A stretch of 64,000 bases of DNA from Mesotaenium endlicherianum (taxonomy: Eukaryota > Streptophyta > Zygnematophyceae > Zygnematales > Mesotaeniaceae), in NCBI GenBank assembly GCA_009602735.1, contig WELA01004268.1:1260363-1324362 (forward strand), written 5' to 3'. The notes beneath the pieces were generated by a model, which searched no databases, was not told the origin of the DNA, and worked only from the letters and a program-made list of their open reading frames with translations. The number at the start of each line of letters is the position of its first letter. Position 1 is the stretch's first letter. Below are positions 9,909 to 20,524 of the stretch, piece after piece. The position numbers and the translations under genes were made by a program.

Positions 9909-11591
9909 TTGAGCAGGATGACTCAAAAGTCGGAGCTCAAGAGGAAGCGAAGGGCGGAAGAGGCACATGCAGAATACTTGCAATTCCGTGGAGACATCGA
10001 ATCATCTTCCATCACCGCTCGGGAATCACAACGACTCCAACAACAGCGGGAGGCACAGAAGAAGAAGGAGGAGGAGGAACAGGCCAGACTGAAGCAGGAA
10101 GAAATGGACAGAAAAGCTGCAGAGGAGGCTAAGAAAGCAGAGGAGGAAAGGCAAGCTGAGGAAAAGCGGAAGCAGCAGGCTGAAGAAAAAGAACAGAGGA
10201 GAATCAGCAGCTACCGCTACACGGTGCTGGGCAAGGGCTTTGATCTACTGGAGGAGGCCTTCAAGTATGCCCAGAGAAGTCGNTGCAGTGAGTCGCAGAA
10301 GGAANAAATCCTCCAGAAGGAAGGGGAGACATCCGAAAACTTTGACAAGTATATAGAGGTCGGCACAGGGCTCCTCCTCTACCACGATTACGCCAGGATG
10401 GTAGGATATACCATTGGAGAGGCCAAGGCAATGGCCCAGGTGAACGAAGCAGGAGCGGTCTCGATTACTGGTGTCTGGGGGGCAGATAGGGTCATCAGGA
10501 TGATCCCCATGGACGCGGACAGCTTCAAGGACTCAACACCCCACAACAGGTTCAAGGCCATGTACAATGAGGTGGAGAGGAGGAGCTGGGAATTCTTGGC
10601 CAGAGAAACCAGTCAGCTGGACTTTGCAGGGCACTGGTACCCTTGTACTCTTAAAAGGACAGACCCTGCCTTCTTCCAAAAGCCCACCGATTGGCGGTGG
10701 ATGACCATCAACATGAGGGACCAGCAGAATGACAGGGCGACGGATGAGGATTTCCTGACAGACCTAAAGGGGAACATAGTATTGCCCCCTCACATTGCGG
10801 CTTGGGACCCAAGATTGGATGGAGTCAGAGACTGCATGAGCCAAGAGATGCAGGGGGACAGAAGCAGGGCCCGAGAGTCATTCTCCAAAGGGAAGCACGC
10901 TTATGCCAAATGGGCAAGTAAGCAGGGGGAAAAGGACCTCTATGCGGTCCGGACTCAGCAGCCCCCACCAGCACCCAAAAGGGGAAGGTCGGTAGGATAT
11001 TCTTTTTCTCGGGAGGAGCTGGAGCAGCGGACAGAGGAGACCCCAGAAGTCTCAGAGGAACCCGGGGACGGCGAGGAGGCGGAGTCGGAGGAAGACGAGG
11101 AGGAAGGCGAGGAGGAAGACACTAGCCCCACCGTGATCTTGACACCTACCACATCCCCTGTAAGGGAGAAGACGGGGTGGGCCTCGCCGCAACTCGCTCA
11201 AGAGGAGGATATCACTTGGCTGGGGACTGCCAGAGGACAGAGCCCATCTCCAGGCAAGGAGACCCAGTCGGACAAGGCAGACAGGAGGGCTGCTCGGGAG
11301 ATAGCCAGAGGTCTGCCAGCATCTCCCTCGCAGAGAGGGCATGTACCCTTGGCTCATGTCATGCAACATCCTTCCGGGATGCCGGTATATGTACCTGTCA
11401 GTTTGAGGGCTGCCCAGGAGAAGGCTGCCTCCCTTCAATTTCAGACTGTGCAGGAGGAAACAGCCCAGTTACTACGTTCTCCGCCGGGTCCTTTCACGGA
11501 ACCCCCTTCTTTGACAGGCTTCAAAAGACCCCAAGACAGGAGGAGGTCTGGCTCCCCTGAGCATAGGGCCTCAGGGACACCTCCCTCCTAG
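9909..11591 (+). CDS. ORF3 of element A: extra retroelement ORF of unknown function
   Basis: Long open frame of about 560 residues between chromodomain and 3' LTR; not recognised as any known domain. Residues 1-110 are extremely charged (repeated EEEEQARLKQEE-like and KKAEEERQAEEKRK stretches) and should form a long coiled coil. The middle is globular-looking with conserved DYARMVGYT, a Y.EV.RRSWE.L pattern and a TDWRWMT patch. The C-terminal third is acidic then Pro/Ser-rich. It has no signal peptide or membrane segment, so it does not resemble an envelope protein despite its env-like position. Related copies: C (22674-21034), H (about 39050-36611) and inverted pieces at 30880-31650 and 43960-45187. 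Two subfamilies differ in the N-terminus (MTQKSELKRKRRAEEAH versus MAPTTQKEDRKRKAEEAR). Two ambiguous bases occur in this copy. Confidence 0.75.
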   Translation: MSRMTQKSELKRKRRAEEAHAEYLQFRGDIESSSITARESQRLQQQREAQKKKEEEEQARLKQEEMDRKAAEEAKKAEEERQAEEKRKQQAEEKEQRRISSYRYTVLGKGFDLLEEAFKYAQRSXCSESQKEXILQKEGETSENFDKYIEVGTGLLLYHDYARMVGYTIGEAKAMAQVNEAGAVSITGVWGADRVIRMIPMDADSFKDSTPHNRFKAMYNEVERRSWEFLARETSQLDFAGHWYPCTLKRTDPAFFQKPTDWRWMTINMRDQQNDRATDEDFLTDLKGNIVLPPHIAAWDPRLDGVRDCMSQEMQGDRSRARESFSKGKHAYAKWASKQGEKDLYAVRTQQPPPAPKRGRSVGYSFSREELEQRTEETPEVSEEPGDGEEAESEEDEEEGEEEDTSPTVILTPTTSPVREKTGWASPQLAQEEDITWLGTARGQSPSPGKETQSDKADRRAAREIARGLPASPSQRGHVPLAHVMQHPSGMPVYVPVSLRAAQEKAASLQFQTVQEETAQLLRSPPGPFTEPPSLTGFKRPQDRRRSGSPEHRASGTPPS

Positions 11592-11641
11592 GGGCAGTAG
11601 GCTGAGGATAAGAGGGACAGCACGCTGTTATTAGTGATAGT

Positions 11642-11676
11642 GTTGTCGAGACGACAACATGATGAGTTGAAGGGAT
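11642..11676 (+). promoter_or_regulatory. Stem-loop plus polypurine tract at the 3' end of A
   Basis: GTTGTCGAGACGACAAC (11642-11658) is a perfect 7-bp stem with a 3-base loop, followed by GATGAGTTGAAGGGAT directly against the LTR, the expected plus-strand primer position. A similar stem-loop next to the purine tract occurs in B (12592-12608) and, imperfectly, in H (about 36457-36473). Confidence 0.65.
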
Positions 11677-12396
11677 TGTAATGAATCAGTATACTGGTCG
11701 ATATAATATTCATTTAAATAATATAGTTGAATAAGTTCAGCCTGCTGAACTCTAGTTAACAATCAGTCTGCTGGACTTTATACTTAATATCAGTTTAATG
11801 ACTTGGCCGGAAGTAGCAGGCTGAGGTCACCTTAAGTCAGCTTGCTGACACATTCTTTGACAGCCAGCTGACTTCCGTACTCGGTAGCAGCGAACTGCCT
11901 CGATATGCATCTAAGTGTGGTATGCTAGATGAATGGCCAGATGACAACCCCATGATGAATGGCAATTCGGGATGATGGGAGATGGCGGTGGATTTGGTTA
12001 ACCGAGGTCCTACCAACGTGGTTAACTCCCGGGTAGGCGGTGCCATCGCACTGACCGTTGAACAGTAAACTCATTCCATGTACATACGCTAGACATTGCT
12101 ATCGAGTTGCATTTCGGAAACAAGGCCAACTCTCTTGTACAGCTTACTGAGAGAAATCTGAATCCAAGGCGAGAAGCCATTGATACGCGCTCTCTTCTAA
12201 CCTTGCTTATGTATGAGTTCACTGATTTGCATCCTTGATGCTAGTTTACTCGCATTTGACTTACGAGTATTATTCACTGCTAGTGTATTGTCCTTTGCCG
12301 TTAAACCAGTTAACGAAAAATACCATAAAGATTACTTGCTGATATAAAGATCTTTATTAATTGTTAATCGCTTATTTGGTAAGACGATTCATTTCA
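11677..12396 (+). repeat. 3' LTR of element A
   Basis: Pairs with 3577-4297. Followed by TSD GCAAA and then by the continuation of the left LTR of B. Confidence 0.95.
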
Positions 12397-12401
12397 GCAA
12401 A

Positions 12402-12573
12402 CTACACTACAAAAGTCATCCTGCTGACCTTTTTGACAAAGTAAGTAAACTCGCATTACATCGACATACATTCATTTAGATGAACTTGCACATGTGAGTA
12501 TATAGACATAATACTTATTTAGTGTTATATATATATGCAATAAATTAAATAAATAATGAATTGGTTCATTACA
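12402..12573 (-). repeat. Left LTR of B, second part
   Basis: Continues the LTR interrupted at 3576 and matches about 17286-17456. Ends TTCATTACA, followed on the right by a pyrimidine run whose minus strand is the purine tract of B. Confidence 0.9.
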
Positions 12574-15500
12574 ATCTCCCCAACTTAAATCGTTGTCGCC
12601 TCGACAACACTCAGCATATGATACTTTTATTTAATAATACACATCAGTCAACTAGGTGAAGCAAAGCAAGCAAACAAAACATGAGCGTGATATATTCACC
12701 TACCCAGTGCAAGTAAAAATCAATCACAACAAATTGTCATGCAAGCAACCATCTGACTTCACAATCATCAACTGAAGACATGCATGGACTTACCCCTACT
12801 CACAATAGTCCTTCCGGTTGAAAGACATAATAGAGCACCTCACACCATGCAAACCACACCCAAATCGAACAGCCTCTTTTTGAGGTCAAACAATAAAAGA
12901 ATGTTATTAAAGCTCAGCGTATTGAACTAAGCCTTTTCTCCTTCTCTTGGTCTTCAACTCCTGCCGTGCTCACACCTTGAAAGCTCCTCACAAGCAATTT
13001 CTTGTGACTTAGGTACCTGCTCAAAATTCAGCGTACTGAAGGAAAAGAGAGACCAACTGGTTTGATGGCATTGAATGCCCTCACAAGAAGAGTAACATCA
13101 GGTTAATGAGCCAATGAAAATTTTAAATTTTAACCACATTTTCAGAAAACTCTAAGTTCAAAGAAACATATGGTTTTGAGCAATATGCTGGGCACCTCAA
13201 GCAAATCCCTGATGTGTCATGCATCATTGCTACCCAATCCAACTTATGGCAATGTACTTACTCAATTAGTACGTACACTTGCTCCAACAGTGTACCGCAA
13301 CTCACAGTTTACACCAGTCAGTCACTGATGCTCCTGATATTAATGCAGTACATACATAGGACGTGGCAGTGTATGACTCAGTTAGTACATACACTTGCTG
13401 CTGAGTATGCAGGTAAGCAGAGCTTACTGAATATTCCTAATACACATCCCATCTCCCTCTCTCCAACTTAAATAGCTGTCGACCCGACAGCTTTAACCAC
13501 ATAAGCACACCAAAAAGTGCCTACAACCCCGCATCATAGGAACCACANACCACACAGAGTGACAGTCACACAGGATTGCGGAGGTACGATTGGGTGGAGG
13601 AGAATCAACAAAGGAATATTGAGAGAGGACACAAAGTGCAAACACTCAAGTAAACAAAAAAAGAAAGAAAGTCCCCCCCTCCCAAAAAAAAAAAATAGTC
13701 CATTTTTCAAAATTAGATCAATGATCGGAGTGGCATAAGGAAGAGTGTACTGCCTTTCAGACCCTCTCACCACAAAGCTCTATCCATGAATAACCCAAAC
13801 TCAAGCCAGCGTATTACATCCCTCCATTCGAGAGTGTAGATAGCTTGCTATGAGATGAAGACAACCGGCCCTGTTAGCAAGTTTATCCATACCAAGAAGT
13901 AGCTCAGTTAGCTGACTCTACCAATGCTTACATACAATGACTCATACTGGTCATTCCTAGCAAGACATACACCAAAATGACAACCACCCAATGGTGAGAG
14001 TCAACAATCAAAGAGAAGAGGGACCAGAAACAACCAACTATCATAATTTTGATGTTTCAAGATACTCCCTCCTTCAGGCCGTACTGCCTGAAGTTGCCCA
14101 GAGGACAGGTGGGGAAGCGTCACGTGGCAGCGTCTAGCATGCCAACTCCTCTCGACCTGTATGCACCATCGCTTCACACTCTGCTTGCTGGTCTCAGTCT
14201 GTTGAACAGACAACAAACAAGTGTGTAAGTTGCCTTCAATGAGCTTAAGCTACGCGTGGCAAACACCACGCCCTAGCTGCATCAGTCTACTCACGATCTG
14301 ATGACTCTATCTTACATAGTTCTCGGGAGGGTAAGGCAAACATTGGGATCACAAAGACTCAACCCATGACAATGGGCAAACGCAGTATAGCTCAAAACCG
14401 AGTTCCTCTCTAAAGGCACATACATGGCACCTATTGTAATTGCAGCGAGCACCTAGCAAGCCAATGACAACAGCGTGCATAGATCCCTGGTAAGACTTTT
14501 GCACTGTAACCCCAAGCTAGCAAGAAGAATGTTTGTGCATCGGACTGAACAAGATCATTCAAGCCATGCATTGCGAGAACGTCTATAATGTCGATGGTCT
14601 CTTCTGTCTTTACTTAGGTGTGCATAGTGAATCTATTACAGCAGGGCCCATTTTACACCTGCTCTACGGTATGCTAACGGCGATCCACTACCTCTAGCAC
14701 CCGGGATGCAAATTCCATGCACCTGACGCATATACAAATGCATCTTGCTTGCTACCTAGCATGCGCCTCTAGCGTGCTCAGTTAGCTGCGAGGCCGGCAG
14801 AAATTTAGCACACTGCTAATATGCCCAGATTGTCCCTATGACGAAGACACAAACCTCCTTACACTTGACCGAGTGTACAGGTGGCATCCAAAAAACAAAT
14901 AGCCAACTGGACCTAAGGCAAGTAGTCAAACCCCCTCTAGTATCCACGTTGACTTTCCATACGTCAGCCAACACACCGTACAGACCTAAGTCTTGATATG
15001 CTCATCTTATCTGATTATCTCGCTAGCTATGACGAGCCACAATCCCACAGTAAAACATATCACGCACCAAGCATGGCAATACCAAGAGCTCGTTCAGCTC
15101 AAGCACTCAAAGTACTCATTGATTGCGGCTGCTCTCGGACACTTAACCTTTAAAAATTCATGCAAACTAAAGAAAGTTAAAGGAAAGTCCTTGCGTTCAT
15201 AAACCCAAGCCCTTAAACCCTATAACCACATTAGGTCAAATCATCCAGCAGACTGACTAAGTCAGCAATCACATAAGATCCGCATCCAAAAACCTCTGCA
15301 CACTGACTAGACTTATCTTAAGCTTAAACCCCAAGCTCCTACGATCCCATCAAGTATCACCAAAGCACCGTCTCACACATAGCATTCAAGCACAAGGCAC
15401 ATACCCTAAACCTTCCAGCCCACGTCAATGTGGCAAACGAGAGGAGCACACAATGTTACAGCCATGGTTGGGATTAGAGGGTATCTGTAGGATGCCATTG

Positions 15501-16193
15501 TTGCTGTGGAAGCCTCTTCTCATAGAAGTTGCAGCATGCTGAAGCTTGTGGACGACGTAGTGCACTTGGACCGTGGCGACGAAAACCTGTCGTAATCCAT
15601 ACTTGGAAACTTAAGTTAGTAAATCATGTGTGCACGCACTGTCTCAATTGCAGCCATACCCAAGCTCCCTCAACCGAACTGCCACACAAATAATGAGAGA
15701 GGTACGTCTCTTGCAAAGCAACAAGCTTAAACCCAAAGGGATAGCACAACAGACCAACAAGTCCTCTAGCACCGCTGGAGTGCACACCCCTTTCTATACT
15801 AGCCGTGGATTGCATATAACAACACACAACGACTATGATCAAGTGAGGTAAATGAGTCATATCCAGCTTGCTATGATGCAACTCCCTTGAGGCTGCCCTT
15901 GATGCTTGCAGACACCTCTTCCATCAAGCCTCCACTTCAGGCTTCTCGTTGCGTGTAACTGTACGCAAGAGGCTAGGAAAGTCAAGTTAGTATGCCGCAT
16001 AGTACAAAGAGCCAAGTGACACACTAGGTGAGCAAGTGGAAGGATCCTGGACAGGATGTGCAATGCTCTACATCATACACTTCCCAAGCTCCACCTAGAC
16101 TCATCATACCACACAGTAAGCCTCACACACTTACCTCGTGAGACAAAGAAGACGAGCACGAACATTCAAGAAAGGACTTAGCTCGGATACCAA
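12574..16193 (-). other. Internal region of non-autonomous element B
   Basis: About 3.6 kb with no open frame above about 90 residues and no recognisable retroelement protein. Visible are the purine-tract/stem-loop block next to the left LTR (12574-12608), a second similar block inside (CTCCAACTTAAATAGCTGTC with inverted repeat 13474-13492), an A-rich run (13660-13700) and the primer site at 16181-16193. Scattered AGCAGACTGA/TCAGC-like motifs recall the LTRs. I see no gene. Confidence 0.6.
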
Positions 16194-17456
16194 TGAAATG
16201 AATCTTGCTTATTCAAGATTAATATATTTCATTTAAATATAAAAGATCAGAGATAGGTGGAAGCGTGTGAAATCAGGGAGCGATCTTTGCTCTTATAATG
16301 AATTCCGTTTACTCATCTATAGCCCTTGATTCACTTATCGTAGTGTGCCATAGTTGCACACGAATACAAGGCACAAGAAAGAGGCGAGCTTGAGGACTAG
16401 AGCTTCTCCTTTAGAAACTCCTGACCTCTTGCCTACCAGGCATACAAGCATGTGTAAGCACATACACAATATCAGGGGACTGAATAGCAAAGGCGCTCTC
16501 ATTCAGATGACCATAAAGTAGCTCAAACACATCCCACTGACTTAAGTGCAAAATCCATGGAATCTGTCCGCTGTGTGACCCCGAAATGTCAGAGGGCATA
16601 ACTCTGTCAATACTACTCCAAGTTGCGCAAACTCAACGGCAACGGATGCGTCTTGACGAGACCTTTCCGAAAAGTCCTAGTTAGCTCCAAATGGAGCGCA
16701 AACAAAGCAGCCATGGCAATTTCCGTGAAGGCTGGTCATTAGAACGAACCCAAAACGTGCACACATCACTTGCAAGTAGAAATCCGACTATAAAGCCTAC
16801 TTTCCAGAATGAGGGACCACGAGATCCCAGCCTGCTATGTACCTAGTGAACACCTGGTTGACCACGGCACAAGGTGCGCCGTTTCGTGGGAAACCCGTTA
16901 AGTTGGGACCCACGGATCTAGGTATAACGACCATATTAATTGGTCGGTTGACTGAAGTCCTAACTGTTCAGTTGACTGACGACGGCTCCGCCTACCCAGG
17001 AGTTCACCACACTGGTAGGACATCGGTTCACCGAATCTCAGTCGACCTCCCGACTTTCAGTATACTACGGTCACATGTGCCAATCTACAAATAACAATCT
17101 AAATGAATATGTCTATCCTCAGCGTACTGAAGCTAAGTATGTTGACTAATATCAAGCGAGCTTACTATATGTCAACCTACTGATATTGTATCCTATATAT
17201 AACTCATATATAAATCTCAGCAAACTATACTATGATACAAAAGTCATCCTGCTGACCTTTTCAACAAAGTCAACAAACTACACTATGGTACAAAAGTCAT
17301 CTTGCTGACCTTTTTGACAAAGTAAGTAAACTCGCATTACATCGACATACATTCATTTAGATGAACTCGCACCTGTAAGTATACAGACATAATACTTATT
17401 TAGTGTTATATTTATATATGCAATCGATTAAATAAATAATGAACTGATTCATTACA
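16194..17456 (-). repeat. Right (5') LTR of element B
   Basis: Uninterrupted 1263-bp LTR. It shows the site A occupies in the other copy (near 17275: CAACAAACTACACTATG) before insertion. Contains a diverged version of the family LTR core (about 16990-17040). Confidence 0.92.
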
Positions 17457-17743
17457 CTCTCCACAACATTTCAGAATCTGAATCAAAGTCTAACTCTTAA
17501 ATGAGATAGTCACTTTGCCTCACGCTCGTAGGACTCACACGCGCGCAACACGTATCAAGCTCCCGCGCCTACAAATGGCACATGCTTAAACCCCTGATTC
17601 TGAAACTTGACTATGACTCAGGGCAAGCCTTATACCAGGTCTGTCACCTCGTGTAGGACTCCCAGTGAAAATATTTCTCACTCTCTCTTAGATGGGCAAA
17701 AAAGTAGCCAAAATCTGCTCACTTTTACCCTCGCGCTCGTCCA
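17457..17743 (-). other. Internal DNA of element D, middle segment
   Basis: Short stretch between the TSD of B and the TSD of the hAT element. I see no gene in it. Confidence 0.6.
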
Positions 17744-17751
17744 CCCGTAAG

Positions 17752-17790
17752 CAGGGTTATGCCGTACGCTAGTACGCTAAATACGCTTCA
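17752..17790 (+). repeat. Left terminal inverted repeat of the hAT element
   Basis: CAGGGTTATGCCGTACGCTA followed by repeated TACGCT-like subterminal motifs up to about 17860. The pair is 28830-28868. Confidence 0.8.
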
Positions 17791-18438
17791 TACACTAGTT
17801 CACTAAATCCGATATGTAGAAAAATTGCTTAGTTCGCTTAGTACGCTTAGTACGTGCTAATGTCGACGTCACGACGTTAAGTTCGAACGTCGACGGTAAG
17901 TCTTGACGGTCGCATGTGTGAAAGTACATTTGTACTTTTTTTTTGAGTAAGCCGAGTAGTAAAGGACTTTCTTCTCCAGTCATAAAAAATTTGAGAGATT
18001 TTTTTTTTCTATAATGAAATTCAGCTTTTTCTTTTTGATCAATTGGCTAGCTATCTCTGGTAGCGAGATGTAATCTTGCGTTGCTACGGATTATTATAAA
18101 AGAAAATAATCACTAAATCCGTTAGAGATGATATATATTTTACCCATGAACGAATTCAAATTACATAGCTTGTGTGGTTTTTAACCATTTTGATGAGATC
18201 ATCCTTCATTGTGGATTTTGCAGCTAACCATGTCAAAAATTGATTTTCCAACTAGAGTACAAGTGGCTTTTGAACTTACTATGAGGGTGGCAATTAACAT
18301 GCATAGCAATGTTGGAGCTTCCAGTATAAAACAATATTTATGATAATGACATCGTTACAAACAATAGAATCCTACACAATAATCGAGGTCTTAAAATGTC
18401 GATAATTAATGTGCCTGTATAGCCACCTAAAAATTAGA

Positions 18439-18460
18439 GTTACGCCGTACGCTAGTACGC
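18439..18460 (+). repeat. Internal copy of the hAT end sequence
   Basis: GTTACGCCGTACGCTAGTAC, in the same orientation as the left terminal repeat but without the CAGGG terminus. It may be a subterminal repeat, or the decayed end of an older related copy. Confidence 0.5.
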
Positions 18461-18469
18461 TTAATTCGA

Positions 18470-19767
18470 TAGGTGCGGTATAATTCAAAACAACACAGAT
18501 ATCACACCTTTTGACGCATGCTAAACCCTAAAATCCTAAACCATGGTGAACCAACTTTGATGACCTACACCTTTCTTTCTCAATGAGCCAAATGTGTTTG
18601 CTCAACAAGCAATGCCATCAACTTGCAAGTAGCATGTATTGATAGCAATTACTGTGCCTCTGTATCTCCTATCAACATCTTGATGGTCTATTTAAACTAC
18701 CATACGTCTATATTTAGACGCACTCAAAACTAAACTACTGCTCCTCACCCACCAAGTCCTTTAACATCTGCGTGCATTTCCACCTGCAAACACAAGTAAA
18801 TGACAAACTTAGGCATCCGAATTGTGTATTAAGTCCCTCAACCAGCGCACGACTACAAATTATATCACTAGAAGTAGAAGCTGCGGCCACAATTTAATGC
18901 AGGATAAAAACAAGTGAATCATTACAAAGCAGGCCATCTTTTGCCCATGGATAAGAAGTAACAACTCTCCCTTAGAAACATAATAAAGAACCCCAGCTGA
19001 AAGCCGAAACGAAGAATTGTTGAAAATTACCACATATACTAATTACAAACCTGCAGTGAGTGACATGAAGCGCAAAATCTACGTCTTTTCATAAAAAAGA
19101 GAAAAACATCAATGATGAACACTCACTCGTCCCTTCACAGACAAACAATACTTAATGCTACCAACTTCATCACATGACGCGAAAAAAGGCACCAACTAGT
19201 TAACATAGGTAAGCAATGGTCTACGGCTGGCACTCCACGACTAATGACAACGCTGGTGAGCAACGCTCTTGGGCAGAGCTGAGGAGAGCACTTGTCGATG
19301 CCCCAAACGACCTGGCAGCCAGCTAGGGCATCCTAGAAATTGATGTAAGCAAAGTGAGGGTCTGGCAGTGAGAGGGAGGGCTGAGGCTGAGGCTGAGATT
19401 GATGGAGAAGGGATACGGCACCGAGACTTTGTACACAGCAGTGCCGCAGCTGCTGCACCTGCGTCACTATCAGAGCAGCAGCACCATTTAAACAGCTTCT
19501 TCTGAGCTCCGTGCCAAGTCTTCAGCCTACAGCAGGCTAGCTCACAGGGGAGGGGTTATGCAGGGCTCCCATCCGCAAAACAGTGAATGATTGTGCATCA
19601 CAACAGCAGCATGGATGGCCCATCTGCAATCCTCAGGGCTGCACGGCACCAGGCTAGCGGGTGGACTTCCAGTGATCCTCGGGGGCATGCAGATCCGTGA
19701 GGATTTTAGAAGAGGGGGGAGGACAGGGCAAGGCAGGGCAGGGGAGGAGAGAGAAGGGAAGGCCTAC
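18470..19767. other. hAT interior, left part: no confident gene
   Basis: AT-rich to about 19200, then more GC-rich. On the minus strand near 19440-19330 a weak LGAVSLL and DPHFAYI stretch could belong to the exon following the MEX1-like one, but this is too weak to call. Confidence 0.4.
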
Positions 19768-19887
19768 CTGGACGAGGGAGGAAAAGGTCTCCTTCTTGCT
19801 GACAAAGTAGGAAAGCAGCAGCATGTTGCCCAGGAAGCCCGTGGAGAAGCCCTGCCACGACAAAATACCCATGGCCACCACGTCGCC
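19768..19887 (-). pseudogene. MEX1-like (maltose exporter) exon fragment captured in the hAT element
   Basis: A 40-residue minus-strand stretch ends at a good donor (CCAG then GTAGGC). It contains SWQGFSTGFLGNMLLLSYF followed by a K-K-E...LVQ pattern. From memory of the plant MEX1 family, the corresponding segment reads PWLGMLTGLLGNLSLLSYF followed by KKRE...VVQ: the same order, with a gap-free fit over about 35 residues. MEX1 exports maltose across the plastid inner envelope; this part would cover one membrane helix and the start of a loop. No other complete exon of the gene was found nearby, and it lies between hAT ends, so I read it as a captured fragment rather than a working gene. The upstream boundary (GGC at 19887) is approximate. 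Confidence 0.6.
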
Positions 19888-20519
19888 CTTACACTCATCT
19901 TCCCTTTCACCCACACTCACCCTCACATAGCCTACACTATCTTCTTGTAGCACAAATGCAACCCAGCACCACATCCAGCCCTTGCTCTCGTAGCAACATA
20001 CACAAGCACCCCAGCACCACACCTCACATGAAGAGGTGCAGGCAGGAGTGGACACAGAATACTCAATGCTTGCAGGAGCAGCAGCAGCTGCTGTTGATGG
20101 TGAAGGTGGTGGCTTACATTGGGGGGGGGAGTCGCTTTGGGAGGAGGTTTCAAGGGGAGAGCGCAGGAGGAGTTGGAGTGGCCGACGGGCATTTGGTTTG
20201 CTAGGCTGTTGGCAACTACAACCTCAAGAGCCCCTCCTACCGGTGATTGACTTCCTACAAGGTACCCTGATAAGGTGTTGTGGGGATGTTGAGTACTGGC
20301 TGCAACACTCACGTATTTTGCGCTACCTCCTCATAGCACACACACACCCCAGCCCTCGCACTCACCCTTGCCCTTACACTCGCCCTTGCATTCACCCCCA
20401 CTCCCCTCAAAGCAGCAAACACACTCACCCCTGTTCACGTGCACACCCCAAACCCAGCACCACACTAAACCTCGACCTCCCCTCTGACCTCAGTCCTTCC
20501 TCTTGCCCTTGCAGCAGCG
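19888..20519 (-). other. hAT interior, GC-rich stretch with CA/CCC-rich low complexity
   Basis: Minus-strand frames are open over short distances (Pro/His/Gln-rich), and the plus strand has ACTC/CACC-rich low-complexity DNA (20335-20520). It may contain more captured sequence. No recognisable product. Confidence 0.35.
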
Positions 20520-20524
20520 CACTC

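Larger units (their letters stand above)
3577..12396 (+). mobile_element. Element A: Ty3/gypsy chromodomain retrotransposon with an extra ORF
   Basis: An LTR element of about 8.8 kb, the youngest well-preserved layer. LTRs are 3577-4297 and 11677-12396 (TG...CA, about 720 bp, roughly 20 differences by eye, about 3%). A perfect TSD GCAAA (3572-3576 and 12397-12401) lies within the left LTR of B, and the unoccupied site can be read in the right LTR of B near 17275. Order of parts: PBS, gag, protease, reverse transcriptase, RNase H, integrase, chromodomain, spacer with repeats, ORF3, stem-loop and purine tract, LTR. The gene order and chromodomain place it among Ty3/gypsy chromoviruses (Metaviridae). 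Broken, with about five breaks in the pol-bearing part and a few ambiguous bases in ORF3; relatively recent. Confidence 0.95.
2443..17456 (-). mobile_element. Element B: non-autonomous LTR retroelement, host of element A
   Basis: LTRs of about 1.26 kb begin TGAAATGAATC and end TTCATTACA. The right LTR is continuous (16194-17456). The left LTR is split by element A into 2443-3576 and 12402-12573. A perfect TSD CTCTC flanks the whole (2438-2442 and 17457-17461). Orientation is minus: a primer site TTGGTATCCGAGC lies left of the right LTR (16181-16193). The internal region, 12574-16193, shows no gag, protease, reverse transcriptase or integrase, so the element looks like a large non-autonomous derivative. 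LTR ends, primer site and an LTR core motif are shared with A, C and H. By eye the LTRs differ by a few percent. It is structurally complete as a non-coding element apart from the insertion. Confidence 0.9.

Noticed and set aside
9909-11591. ORF3 considered as an envelope gene
   Set aside because: No signal peptide, transmembrane helix, cleavage site or glycosylation-rich ectodomain; it is a coiled-coil/acidic protein.
16181-16193. tRNA-like sequence GCTCGGATACCAA (also at 27386, 31881, 46590)
   Set aside because: These are retroelement primer-binding sites next to LTRs, not tRNA genes; no cloverleaf is present.
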